A stretch of DNA of 58,031 nt from Acanthaster planci. Lineage: Eukaryota; Echinodermata; Asteroidea; Valvatida; Acanthasteridae. The notes under the pieces were generated by a model that was given only the letters and a program-made list of their open reading frames with translations, did no database searches and was not told the origin of the DNA. The stretch is from positions 1,931,134-1,989,164 of the forward strand of contig NW_019091377.1 of the NCBI RefSeq assembly GCF_001949145.1, in the 5' to 3' direction. Each line of letters begins with the position of its first letter. Within the stretch, counting starts at the first letter, position 1. The position numbers and the translations under genes were made by a program. This document shows positions 1 to 11,250 of the stretch, one piece after another.

Positions 1-310
1 CAAGTGGGACTCGAACCCATTGCAGATGTCTTAACCACTCAGCCACTGCTCTTGTGGTGTCGGCTGGCTGGTTAAAGTCAGAGGTATTGGAAATAGTTGT
101 TCACTGCTGCATCTGACTCCAACCAGCCAGCTGACACTGGCAAGCTCAGTGGTCGAGTGGTTAAGACGTCTGCATATAAAGCAGGAAGTCATGGTTTCAG
201 GTCTCACTTGAGTACGCTTGTGGTATTTTTTTCTCACAAGCCTTCGGGGGTAAACGCTGACTATACGTTGTTACAATACATGTTGGGCAGGGCAAAAATC
301 CAAAATTAAT
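1..310. repeat. Inverted pair of tRNA-derived SINE heads with tail
   Basis: Two tRNA-like pol III promoter regions face away from each other. On the - strand (1-56) there is an A-box-like GTGGCTGAGTGGTTAAGAC and a near-perfect B box, GGTTCGAGTCC (rc of 8-18). On the + strand (141-215) the A box is GTGGTCGAGTGGTTAAGAC and the B box is decayed (around 192-206). The + copy keeps a CTGC/GCAG anticodon-like stem, which the - copy has lost. Between the heads, arms at about 57-84 and 113-137 are inverted repeats of each other. The tail (241-310) shares the GGGCAAAA word and layout of the SINE copy near 22.1-22.5 kb. This is a SINE rather than a working tRNA gene, because the tRNA fold is incomplete in both heads. 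Confidence 0.7.
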
Positions 311-989
311 TGGTCTATTTCTTTTTTTTTTTAGATGTAACATGTGAAAAATAAGGGAGAGCATTTATTTTTCATGCAAAAATCACATTCTATAAGCTTA
401 TTTCAAGGTGATTCCAGACTCTTAGAGGCAGTTGAAATGCGTAACAGAAAAATATATATGTAGATTCCATTCTGTGATGTGGAAATAGATGTTAAGTGAA
501 TAAAAGTCATTAACGTTAAAGTGAGTGTTCTTTAAACATATACAGTACACTGATGCAGACCTTGTTGAAATAAAGTACATTGAAACCTTCATTAAGATAC
601 ACAGTACTTCAACTTGAAATTGAATAACTGGAGGCTTGAAGAGGAAGATGGCTGTATCTGACAATTGAATTTCACGAAAGTAGTCTCTTGGCAACCACAT
701 ATTGTGGCATGGAAAACCTTTTGCTGCACTATTTTTGGTCAAATGACAATGATGCCATCATTGCAGCCCCACAGTCAAGCAAAGCTCCACTGGTCCCAAG
801 CTATGGTATCTGTACCACAGAAGGGAATTTCTATGGAACAATGAAAACAGATATCAACACAGTTTGATTTCTGGGTGCAGTGAATGGAATCGAAGTGTGG
901 TTTAGAAATGTTTAGTTTGATGATTTCATATTCCTAAAAGATGTAATTAATTTTTTGAGACATGATTGTAACAAAATTACAGACTGTAT

Positions 990-1535
990 TTAACCACATG
1001 CTGCCGGGTGCGTTTAAAAGTGCGGTGCACATACGGGTGATTTTCAAGGTTTTCAGTTTTCAAAATTCTTCAAAAAATCAGCATTTCATTTAATGGACAT
1101 TTACACCTACACAAATGACTGTTTGGTGGCTACTCTAACCTGACAGGTAACCTTCATTGACTCCTGAATATTTCAGCCAGGCGCGCCGCCCTGTAAAGAA
1201 AGCCCAGAATTATGAGGTGTTGCATAGTTTCCTTTGTCCCCTGTGAATGCAAGTGGTGTCTTTTGAAACGCGGCTGCATTAGCATGCAGCAGTGCTGTGT
1301 CGCTCATTAATGGGGCCCTGGAACACTTTTGTCCGTGGTGCAAATCCGCAGGCGCGCTATGCCCAAAATGGTATATTGCTTAAAAATAGTGATGGATTAC
1401 CTTTGAAAAATGCATGAAAAATGATGGCAATTCCCAGCAGCAGGTCTTTTGTTCCGAGTACTGTCGTTTGTTACATGGACCAGCTCTTTTGTCCCATTTA
1501 GGACCCCCCAGCTCTGCTCGAAATGGGGTTCCACA
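990..1535 (-). mobile_element. Non-autonomous TTAA-flanked DNA element, copy A
   Basis: A TTAA at 990-993 is followed by the terminal repeat CCACATGCTGCCGGG. The reverse complement of 994-1535 aligns along its length with the copy at 27645-28232 and partly with the copy split by a LINE near 14.5 kb. Shared blocks include GAACAAAAGACC, GCATGCTAAT and GCCTGGCTGAAATA. No coding potential is seen. The TTAA target and CC start resemble piggyBac-type ends. The far terminus of this copy is eroded, so the 1535 end is approximate. Confidence 0.65.
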
Positions 1536-2051
1536 GCAACAAGAGATGAAGTTAAACTTCACATTTGTATTGAAAATGAGTTTTCAATGACATGCACACA
1601 ATTTTAGGAAAATAAAGTATGGTACAGCTGTGTTCTTAGGTGACAAAATTCATTTCCCCCATCCCCCAGGGGATGAGATGGTCTGAATGATTGCAGCTCT
1701 TTTAAGGCTTAAGTCCCTGTTGCCCAAAGAATATGCCACAAATTTCACTCTGAGCAGAGTGACTGTGTAAAATAATTTGCCTCAATAACTGAGCATTTGA
1801 AACCCCTGGATGTAGTCAAATTAGAATGTAAAATCATGTACTTTATTCTTAGTCTATTTCATCAACTGATGCTTTTAGCCTGTGAATTTTACTTCCTACT
1901 ATAATTTATAACATTTACTCTATGCAGGGCCTCGATGGAACATGGCCCTGCATACATGTACACCATATGGCCTACCCATTGTAAAATTTCAAAAAGTACA
2001 TACCTAGTAAAAATTATTGATCTGTTTATGTTTGCTTGTATTAGATTTCAG

Positions 2052-2179
2052 CAAGGTTTCAGAGAAGGCAGCATGTGAATCTGATTGGCCTGATGTTGAT
2101 GTTTTGGATCCCTATTCCAAAAGTAAGATGCTGGCAGAAAAAGCAGCATGGAGTTTCGTGGAGGAATTAAAATCCAGAG
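2052..2179 (+). CDS. Extended SDR (dihydroflavonol-4-reductase-like), first exon seen in window
   Basis: This exon encodes part of an NAD(P)H-dependent extended short-chain dehydrogenase/reductase resembling plant dihydroflavonol reductases and their animal homologues, which reduce small carbonyl substrates in the cytosol. The translation carries the catalytic Tyr-x-x-x-Lys as YSKSK (Tyr codon 2113-2115, Lys codon 2125-2127), followed by the typical MLAEKAAW helix. The donor is AGAG|GTAAGC, leaving phase 1. The acceptor is ambiguous: TTTCAG before 2052 or TTAG before 2045. The GxxGxxG dinucleotide-binding exons were not found between 1 and 2040, so the gene begins outside the window. The SDR family call is firm. 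The substrate cannot be read from sequence. Confidence 0.85.
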
Positions 2180-2776
2180 GTAAGCACATGGACAGGTACA
2201 TAGCATTTGTGTGTTTGTTACAGACTTCTATCTTCTGGTTCTTTATCTTGGTTTGCTGAAATACCGTCAATTGGTTTGTTAATTTAGGCTAATGCATGAA
2301 ATTTGTGTCAGCATAAATTGGACCCATGCCAAGACAGAGCACACATGTAACTTTAAGAGTGCTCGTCTTTCCCATAGAGCCACTACAAGTACATACTTTG
2401 CCAGAGGGTGCAATACGTGTGCTAAGGTTTCACACATGAGATGCCAACATTTATTTTATTTAAGCGTAATTTTTACAATTTTGTTCTTCAATCATGATTT
2501 TACAATCTGTACATTATTTTTACAATATTTTCAACTTCAGGGAATTTTGTGAATAAAGAATAAAAGCACTTGTCTGGAGTACTCTTACTTTATGATTCAT
2601 GTATCGAATGCCCGTAGTTTGGTATCAGTCTATAGTTTGTGCAAATTTAGCGCCCAAAACGGCACTCGGCCCACTCTGGCGTGTGATATGGAATTGACTC
2701 GATGTACCGTACATCGTACTTCGTACTTTGCATCGTACTACGCACAATGACCATATCATTTGTGTACTTTTGAAGT

Positions 2777-3430
2777 GTATATCATACAGTACAACTTCTA
2801 GTCACAGTTATCCAAAGTGAAATTCATTTTTGCGCCAAAATGTTCAGGATAGTGCAACAGATGTCGTCTAGTGTTGTCCTGCAATTTTTTTCTTAAATTT
2901 TGTACACAGAAAATGTGAAATGTGCAATCAATTACTGTAATGTTAGATATTATTAAAGAATTTCGGTTTTTTAGAGTGACAATGCATACTTGTGATTATG
3001 CAAATAAGGCGGGGTTTGCAGACTAACAGGAACGGAGAATACACTCTTTAAGGCCCTGTATCTCCTGAAGTACATGTCCGATTGGGTTCAAATCTTGCAG
3101 ATATCTTGAATAGAGAGTGCTTTAGAGGAAAATTGACCTTATGTGATGATGACATCATGAAGAGACAAGTCATGTAACATTAAAGTTGAACTCTTTAAAG
3201 CCGTATATCTCCCAAAGTAGATGGCCGATCGGGTTCAAATCTTCCAGATATCTTGAAAAGGGAGTGCTTTAGAGGATTTTTGACGTGATGTGATGGTGAT
3301 GAAATCAGGAGACAAGTCACGTGACATTAAAATCAATATCTCCTGAAGTACATGTTCTATCAGGTTGAAACTTTGTAGATAACTTAAAAGAGGGGTGTTA
3401 TATACGCAAAATGACTTGATGTGATGATGC
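2777..3430 (+). repeat. Dispersed repeat, copy 1, with three internal ~145-base modules
   Basis: The block starting GTGTATATCATACAGTACA is the same family as 9150-9817, in the opposite orientation. Shared words include TTTTGCGCCAAAA, GATAGTGCAACAGATG and TTATGCAAATAAG (or their complements). Inside, a module containing CTCTTTAAGGCC, TATCTCCTGAAGTA, GGGTTCAAATCTT and GATATCTTGAA recurs from about 3041, 3190 and 3333, each time followed by a run of GATGATGACATCA-like palindromes. It is non-coding on both strands. Confidence 0.65.
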
Positions 3431-3559
3431 CGTAGTCGTTCAAATGTATAAAAGAATGCGAAAAAGCCATCTGTCCTGTTGGCAAACAGACAGATAAGCT
3501 CTACTTACAATGTACATGTGTATGTACAATATGCTGTTGCCTTGCTAGATGGCTTGCTA

Positions 3560-3990
3560 GTCTGTCAATGGTCAGGTGCACAACTAATCGGTACAAATAC
3601 AGCCCGCTGTCATACATTACCTCTCTGTTGGCATTGATTTCCCCTACCCCTCCCTGTCACTTCCCCTCCCTTTTTCCACCCCCTTCCCTTCTCATGTCCC
3701 CAACACCCTCTCCCCGTCCTTTGATTCAGTATTAGTGTAATATTTGTGTCGTGTTCGTGTTTTTTGTGTGTGTCTATATTTATATTTATTTGTGTGTGTT
3801 TTTAGGTACATTTATTTCGTTTTATATGGGTTTTACAATAAGTTTTAGCATCATTTTCATTTTTTTTTTTATTAAATCTCCTATTTGTTTTTTGGACTTT
3901 TAATTGTAATGTTACTGTTGCAGCAATGTAGCCTTTTTGGCTGCAGTTGGCCACCTAATGTGAAATAAATAAACCTATAAAAGTAAGAAT
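3560..3990 (+). repeat. Probable LINE 3' UTR fragment
   Basis: A C/T-rich stretch (about 3630-3720) is followed by a T/G-rich stretch. It ends GCAGTTGGCCACCTAATGTG and then AAATAAATAAA and a short GAA microsatellite. This layout resembles the 3' UTR and simple-repeat tail of CR1/L2-type LINEs. No open frame remains, so the assignment is tentative. Confidence 0.4.
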
Positions 3991-4315
3991 AAGAAGAAGA
4001 AGAAATACCCCGAGTCAAAATACCAATTAAACAATAATCCCCTAAAAGAGCACCTCACACACACAAAAATTGTCCCTCCCCCCCAAAAAAATAATAAATC
4101 CCCAAATTTTCTGGATGTCATTTATGTCTCTATTTCGTCACATGACATCACATACTGTCTTTTTCATTGACTCCTCTGTATCTTGACATCTTGTAAGCTG
4201 TAAGTGTTGAATAACCATATGGAAACTAGGTTGTGTCAGAATTGACTATTTAAATGCATTTCATATGTGTTTGTGTCTCTGAATTTTTTACACTGTAGTT
4301 ATTGTTTATTTGCAG

Positions 4316-4522
4316 GTGATCCAACTTTTGAGCTGGCTGTGATTAATCCAGGATATGTCATGGGTCCAGTCATTTCTGGCACCAGCTGTACCAGTATGGA
4401 GGTAGTAAAAAGACTGATGTGTAGGGACCCACCCCTTATTCCCAAAATGAACTTCAGCGTGGCAGATGTCCGAGATGTTGCAGCAAGTCACATTGCTGCC
4501 ATGACACATCCTGAAGCACCAG
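4316..4522 (+). CDS. SDR (dihydroflavonol-4-reductase-like), exon
   Basis: The acceptor TTTGCAG|GTGAT and donor CACCAG|GTAAGG bound a 207-base phase-1 exon. It completes the split Gly codon of the preceding exon and continues the reading frame. The product contains the conserved extended-SDR block AVINPGYVMGP, where the N-P-G/x-x-x-G-P stretch after the active site contacts cofactor and substrate. It continues with FSVADVRDVAASHIAAM, the V-D-V-R-D-V/A-x-A-H motif typical of dihydroflavonol-reductase-like SDRs. No stop or frameshift is present, so this looks like a functional host exon and not a retrocopy. Confidence 0.9.
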
Positions 4523-4589
4523 GTAAGGAAGATTTGAAACTTTGCATGGTGCAAGTTACATAACATGAAGGTTTGCGGGTACACCATGG

Positions 4590-4830
4590 AATCAATCTCT
4601 TTGGAAGAGGTGTGGTTCTTAGAAGAACCAATGAGTGTTAACTCGACATTTCAGCCAGGATATTCTGGCCGTCCTCGGGACAGCGTGCCGGACTCAAGTG
4701 GAGAACTGGGTTAGGCAGTATCGCGAAATTGACCAACTGTTCTGCGCTGCGGACATCCCTCGGGATCACGGAGAGCACGCCAGTCCGAGCCCCACCAAAC
4801 AAAAGACCCCTTGTCAAATTTAGATATGCG
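4590..4830. other. GC-richer intronic segment of unknown origin
   Basis: Within the intron between SDR exons, about 4625-4815 is clearly richer in C and G than its surroundings. It has short open frames on both strands that match nothing I recognise. It may be a fragment of a mobile element. No terminal repeats or splice sites were seen. Confidence 0.3.
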
Positions 4831-4999
4831 GAAAAGCCCTATGTTCTGTTGCAAATGAATGTAGTAGCTCTTGATCTTACCATTGCACTCAAACATTCAT
4901 TTTTTTATAAAATTCAACCAAGGACAAATATTTACACAGTTTGGTATCTGAATAACTAGTTCAAAGAAATGGAAGTTTTTGTTTTATTCTGTACTGCAG

Positions 5000-5080
5000 G
5001 TCAGCGGTTCATTGTCACATCAGGCAATATTTGGATGAGTGACATGTCACAAGTACTAAATGAAGAATTCCATGACCAAG
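5000..5080 (+). CDS. SDR (dihydroflavonol-4-reductase-like), exon
   Basis: This is an 81-base phase-1 exon between CTGCAG|GTCAG and CCAAG|GTATAT. It encodes QRFIVTSGNIWMSDMSQVLN and continues to HDQ. In this SDR family the motif (Q/G)RYI-x-x-S after the A-H-x-x-A helix begins the C-terminal substrate domain, and this exon fits that position exactly. It is followed by an 8.5-kb intron (5081-13596) that contains several mobile-element remnants. Confidence 0.88.
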
Positions 5081-5089
5081 GTATATAAT

Positions 5090-6330
5090 GTTCATTTGAT
5101 TTTAGTATTTTTTTAAAGACAGGCTTGAAATGCAGTGTTGGAAAATAATTTGCTTTTACTAGTAATAATGGTCATATTAACATCCAAATGGTTACACAAG
5201 TTCCAAACTCTTATCTGCTTTGAATAAGCCTATTCCCACAGCTTATCTGTAGCCAAGACAAATGGACTGATAGTTTCTGTCATTGTACACATTCTACACA
5301 AAAAAGAGAAACACGACCCTAAAGTATTAACATAAATTTTCTCCTAAAAGAATTGTCAGGTATTTTGAGGAGGCATCCAATTGAAGCTCTTGAAAAGTTA
5401 AAACTAAATCCAATCATGTGTGGTGGAGATAATCGTGAATCGCCAAGACGAATTTTTTTTTTCTGTCCAATGGAATTTACCACTGCAATCAAAATGCTAT
5501 ACTTATGCCTTTTAACTCCTTTAATACATGGGATCATTGAAAAGTAGTCAAGTAAATCTGGCAAATTTTGGGGGGAACCTACAACTAATTGTAAAAGAAT
5601 TTATTTCACCGTAGGGCATTTCACAATGAACCCCAAAACACCATACTAAAAGTCCTAAAAATCCTGGCATGGGAAAATAGTCTAATTTCCATAATATGCA
5701 AATTAGTTTCCTCCTTTAAAAGGAATACCTATTTCCATTGTAACTTCACATCTGAGTACCCAGTTCAAACAAATCAAGTTTCCACACCCTTATTTCCATG
5801 GTCAGTGAAAATGATAGGTGCACTTTGAAGTTAATATTGTGCATAAAATTTGCATATTATGCAAATCACCTCCCACTTTTCAGAGAAAATTCACATTTTT
5901 GCCCCGACTTAGTATCATAGTACTAGATGGAAATGAAATACAATTCAAAGCAAAGATTTCAGGGCAGTGAACATGATGAATGTATATTAGGTTAACACTA
6001 TTATAAAAATGCTGTATTAAAGTTGTTTCTGCAGTGATGGTTTAATGGTTATTACTGTTTGACATATGTACAAATAGATAGGTACTATCACCCAAGCCCA
6101 TGCTGAAAGATGTTAAAATAATAAAGATATCTCCAGAATTTTTTATAAAAGTTCCATCCTAAATATATATGTATGTTGTCTTCAATTAGAGACAATAAAA
6201 ACTGTCAGAAAATTCCCATCAGTTTGCCTGATACAACAAATTTAAGTAAACATTAAAGTCATTAAAATGCAACTTTTTCATTTCAAACAAACAGCAATAA
6301 GCAATAACTGAAAGACTGAAGCGTTCATTC
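5090..6330. other. Intronic sequence without recognisable features
   Basis: This is AT-rich intron of the SDR gene. Short open frames near 5320-5560 exist on both strands but have no family character. No terminal repeats or RNA genes were seen. Confidence 0.5.
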
Positions 6331-6344
6331 ATTTAGTTGTCAAA

Positions 6345-6819
6345 TCATTCAGAAGCACTGCCGTCATCAATTTCCATCTGAGATGAATTAGCACAACTTA
6401 CACCATTACACACTACACACATCCATGTACAGTCAATGCCAATCTTCTTGCAAGTGCATTAGTAGGTGTTGCAGCCAGTCTTGCAGTTACACCTGAAAAT
6501 CTTGATCAACGTCTGCTGCAGGAGGGAGATGTGTCTGTAGCGGAAGTAACTGGCCAGTAGTGACCTTCCATCCCCATTCCTCTGGTTTGAATTGCCCAGC
6601 TGTCCAAGTCTGAATCTGGAAGTATACTTGGAGACTACGATACTGTATAGCAGCAGATGTTAGCGGCAGTGTCTTAGGCTCCACAAATATGCCGCTTTTT
6701 GCCACCTTCTCACAGAAACGCTTGTAACAAAGGATATCTATACCTTCATCTTTCTTGTCATAATAGATGTAGAGCCAATGATTTTCCATTTCAAAAATGG
6801 GTATTTTCCGTTTTGCCAA
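6345..6819 (-). pseudogene. Cysteine-rich-tail protein fragment (repeat-borne, frameshifted)
   Basis: The - strand encodes a segment with YKRFCEKVA, then SLQVYFQIQTW and PEEWGWKV. In a second frame it continues into FRCNCKTGCN, CTCKKIGIDCT and CVVCNGVSCANSS before a stop near 6345. I recognise this layout (R/K-x-F-C-x-K-V, Y-Q-x-Q-x-W, P-E-(D/E)-W-G-W, then a tesmin/CXC-like Cys cluster) from many uncharacterised invertebrate predictions, often in high copy number. Here a frame change between W-G-W and the Cys cluster, plus an in-frame stop in the cluster, show decay. It sits in an SDR intron on the opposite strand. Function of the family is unknown to me; the high copy number suggests mobile-element origin. 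Confidence 0.6.
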
Positions 6820-7652
6820 ATCCCAAATTCTGCTTCAGAAATTCAAATTCCGTTTCATACTTTCGTAAGGATGAAATAGGAGAGCAAGTTTTAAATTACG
6901 CACGGAAACCATTTGCCCAACCACATCAAAAAGAAAAAAAGAAAGAAAAGAAACAAAAATCAGAACAATATTGTTTGGAAATACTCTGCAATGTTTCCAA
7001 CATTTTAAAACATTTCTGTAGTGAAAATTGAATAAAAAATCCAGACGATAAATACTGCACACCCCACTCCTTGATTTCCCACCAGCACACGATCGCCAAA
7101 AACTTGCTACGATTAACCGGCGGACAATTCATGTGCCACTCCTCGTGTATGAAATCACATGTAAATGTACAGTGAAGTCACAAAGTAGGTCTTGCATGTA
7201 ACAGTCTCTGATCACGATATGTTAATGATGGACATTGACTAGCCATTTTCTTTGGCAGGAGTGCAACAAATTTCAGAAAGTTAACATTAAATCTGAGCCA
7301 TAACCCCTTCACGCCGGGACGCGTAAAAGACCCACCGTAAAAATTGAGATCCTGGGCCCACTTTTCAACTATTATTCTTGGCCCACACTCGAGCGAACAC
7401 GGTTAAAGAAGGCAGACTCTGGTATTCCTTTTTGTTGGTTGTTTCAAATGGAAAAGTTGCATGCAGTTTTCGGACTGTCATATACCAGGCTATGAGGGCA
7501 CTATTTCAGAATTACGGTTACACCTGCCTGGGGTTTCAATTTTCAACAAACTGTCGTATATTGAACCATAGATGGCGTTGTTGCACAACATAGGGTTTGT
7601 ACACACATTGTCCAGCATAATGCGTGAGCAGTCCTCAACTTCGACTGAGAAT

Positions 7653-8870
7653 TACTACCAGAACGAAAGAGAAATCAGACTAAATTTTCCCTTCCGTTCA
7701 ATTGCAAATATACCCAAGAGTCCAAATATCAAATAATATTTCATAAGTTTTTTCCAGTTCAGACAAAAATCACGTGAAATTAAAAGAGCAGTTTTCCTGC
7801 GTACGTGTTTCTAGCCCGTTGACTTTGTACACGTTTTCGAGCCACATTTTTGGTAACTTTGTAATGTTTGATCGTTCCCAAAGTGATAGCCAACAAAGAC
7901 CCTGATGCAAGATTTATTGCAAAGGGATGACATCATGATGACATCATCACCTTATTTTATATTCATTTTTGAATATTTAATTTTTCCCTTAGGTTTTGTA
8001 CACGTTTTTCTACTTAACACAAATGAACAAGTAGTCTTTAATTTCAGCTCAACATTACTATAAGAACGAGAGAGAAATCGGGTACTTTACGCTGTTATTT
8101 GATTTGAAATCTGCCTAAGAGTCCAAATATGAAATAATATTTCATAAAAATTGTTCAGTTTGAGCGCAAATCATATGACTTCAACTTAAAGGAGCAGTGT
8201 TTCTGCAAACGAGTTTATAGCCCACTGACTTTGTACATGTTTTCATGGCACAGTTTTGAAACCTTTGCGATGTTTGATCGTTATCAAACTGACAGCCAAT
8301 AAAGACCCTGAAAGAAAAATTATTGTAAGTAAATGACGTCATCATGTGATTTGAATTTTCAATATTTATTTCAGCCCATTGACTTTGTACACGTTTTCAA
8401 GTCAGCATTTGGGTTAGTTTGAAAGGTTTGATCAACTTCAAAGTTACAGACAACAAAGACCCTGATGAAAGAATTATGCTTATTATATGACGTTATGATG
8501 ATGTCATCACAAAATTTTAAATTGATTTTTGGATATTTAATCTTTCCCCACGGGTTTTGTACACGTATTTCAAGAGCTTATCTTCAGCACGTTGGTAAAT
8601 CTGAATTATTTCCTTCAATGTACTCATGAATTCCCTAATGAAGAAAGGCTTCCTCCAAAAAAGAATCGTCAAAATAACTTCACCAGGGTCACATGATGTA
8701 AAGCTGCAGTTTTCCCCATAGGTTTTGTACACGTTTTTCTGCTACACAATATTATCAATGTTAATGAGAGTAGTCCTGAACTTTGGCTGAGAATCGCTAT
8801 GAGAACGAAAAAAAAATCTTTTTTTTCGTCTTTGTTAATTACATCTATACCCAAGAGTCCTATTATCAAA
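7653..8870. repeat. Tandem array, ~400-base units with internal duplications
   Basis: Units start near 7653, 8056 and 8796 with a shared block (GAACGAAAGAGAAATC and variants, then AGAGTCCAAATAT). Within units, (C/T)TTTGTACACGTTTTC recurs at about 7821, 7992, 8227, 8381, 8553 and 8720. AACAAAGACCCTGATG is often next, followed by palindromes such as ATGACGTCATCAT. The middle unit is longer because part of it is duplicated. It is non-coding. Confidence 0.7.
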
Positions 8871-9149
8871 TTATTTTTCAGAATTTTCTTTCAGTTTCAG
8901 CAAATCAGTAATAAACTAGAGGTGGTGTTTGTGAACAAACACATAGCTGTTCCCAAAATGTTTTTTAATTGTCTTTTGATGACTGTCAACGAGTATCATA
9001 AGTTCGCAATTAATTGGATTACAAATAATTGCCAAAGTGGCATGTGTAAAACAAATTATCACTGCCATTGAACGTATAGTTCATGAGATATGATGATTTG
9101 TGTGTTAAAATACAACTTCCGGTCAAACCAGAAGTACAGGTCACATGAG

Positions 9150-9817
9150 GTCAAGATATCAATTTTCATCTACAACACGTCCCTGACCATGTGCACACCA
9201 AATTTGAGTTAAATTGGTCAAATAGTTTACTAGTTATTATACTTTAAAGAATGAACTTTGAATTGCGGTCACGTGACTCCTGATGAGGTCACAATACAAA
9301 AAGTTTCGAGGCTCATCATCTGATGATGTTTAATTACTATACCACGTTTGAAATTGATCGGACTGAAAATAATTGCCAAAGTTCCTTGTAGAGAAAGTGC
9401 ACCTTTAACGTCAGGTGATTTTTCTCCTCATGACTTCATCATCACATCCGGTCAATATTCCTTGAAAGCCCTCTCTTTTGAATATATCTGCAAGATTTTA
9501 AACCCGATCGGATAATCTACTTAAGGAGATAAAGGGCCTTAAAGAGTGTATTCTCAAGAGACATCGGTCTGCAAACTCCACCCTTATTTGCATAATCATA
9601 AATATGCATTGCCACTCTAAAAATGTAATTCTTTGATAATATCTAATGTAACAATAATTGATTGCACATATCAGATATTCTGTATACAAAATTTAAGAAA
9701 GACAGTGCAGGACCACTATTGATGACATCTGTTGCACTATCCTGGACATTTTGGCGCAAAAACTGAATTTCACTTTTTGTAACTGTGACTAGAATGGTGT
9801 ACTGTATGATATACACT
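9150..9817 (-). repeat. Dispersed repeat, copy 2 (inverted relative to 2777-3430)
   Basis: The reverse complement matches 2777-3430 from GTGTATATCATACAGTACA through the TTTGCGCCAAAA and TATGCAAATAAG blocks to the GATATATTC/CTCTTTAAGG module. It abuts the tandem array on its left. Both copies lie in introns of the same SDR gene, about 5.7 kb apart. Confidence 0.65.
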
Positions 9818-10249
9818 CCAAACCACTCTCGCATTCATCGGCAGACGCCATGTGGGATCTGTAAGGGTCTGATGTTGTCATTGACTTCATCACCTGTCAT
9901 GTTTGGGGTTCATGACTTAATATGTCCCCACGTAGATCAGGTGTCACGCCTTCTTTAAGCAACGAAAGAGTAAAATCCATGCCAACATTTGACATTTTGA
10001 TGATGTCACTATGAAAAAAGCGATACATCGGTATTCAACAAAATACGATGTTGACGATGACTACATCAGTATATGATTTGAAGAATACTGTACCCAACCG
10101 AATTTACCGGAATATTTAAATATTAGAAATTTAATAATAAATCAGGCTTCTGGTCGATATTCTCCTTCTACTGCCTCCACGTCCGGATTTGCTGTTTCAA
10201 CCCAGGTCTCGTCTACTGCATCCAGACCCCACTCCACCTACACTTAACA

Positions 10250-11250
10250 TGTTGGGTGTTGTCAAGTGATCCTTTGAGCAGGAGGCCTTTCTCAAGACAC
10301 TGCCGCCTTGGCTGCCAAGGGTCGACGAGAGTCCACAAGAAAGATTTATGACAGCTGGTTACATTATTTTGATTCGTGGCGCAATGGTGGATCCAACCGT
10401 TGCACCTCTTTGAGTCGTGACCGATTTTTTTGTTCATCTTTTCCACTCTGGCCTCCTTGTCTCCACAATTCGAAATTAACACTCCGCGATCACGGCGGTG
10501 CACAGCAGCTTCGCTGATGGCTTGTCGATATCTAGCAACACAGCGATCCACCACCTCTTACGTGGAACATTTATTGAACGGCCTCCCCTGCAGCATCTTG
10601 TTCCTGCGTGATGTCTTGGCTATGTCCTCCGACTTCTGTCTCAACCCCCCTTTGAGCCAGCAGGCCGTGCCTCCCTCCTGCACCTCAGCATCAACTGGCA
10701 TTCATACTGGCTGTGGTGACTTCTCGTTGGGGTTGCAAAATTAAGGCTTTCTCCATAGCCGAGGGTCACATTCAAGCCTTTGGGGGTATGTCTTGTTCCG
10801 GAGTTAGGCTTCCTTACTAAGAATCAAACTCCGTCCTTCCATCCCCCGGATATCTTCATCTCAGCAATCCAGTCCTTAGCATCATCATCATCGGATAAAC
10901 TTTGGTGTCCTGTTCGCATGCTGAAATGGTACCTTGATAGGACGAAGGACATTCAGGGGCCAATTACATATCTATTCATCACTTCTACCCAACCTCATCG
11001 TCCAGCTTCCAGGGATACAATTGCTAGGTGGGTCGTTTTGCTGTAATTTGGTAACGTGGATTGGCCTTCTGACTCTGATGACCAAAGTCTAAGGCATATT
11101 CTTACCCATGATGTGGCACGTCATCCTCATGGGCCCATTTCAAAGGGGTTCCTGTGATAGACATTTGTAAAGCTGCTGGTTGGAAAACCCATTCCACATT
11201 CACACCTGTTATCTCAGTGATGTTTTGCAGAGGGACCCATTCTCATGGAC
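10250..11250 (+). pseudogene. DIRS-type tyrosine recombinase remnant (+ strand)
   Basis: Frames in order encode RRESTRKIYDSWLHYFDSW (start of the recombinase's N-terminal core-binding domain), then a region reading PAWCLGYVLRLLSQPPFEP, then PDIFISA, WCPVRMLKWYLDRTKDI and RASRDTIARW-like pieces, and finally SWAHFKGVP and ICKAAGWKTHSTFT near the C-terminus. These match, block for block, the recombinases at 36.9-37.8 kb and 49.6-50.3 kb. At least four frame changes and several stops mean it is dead. The Arg-I region and the H-x-x-R region are both disrupted. It lies in an SDR intron in sense orientation. No ITR was found for this copy. Confidence 0.75.

Noticed and set aside
1-56. A functional tRNA gene on the - strand
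   Set aside because: A and B boxes are good, but the anticodon arm is deleted and no acceptor stem forms; a SINE head fits better.
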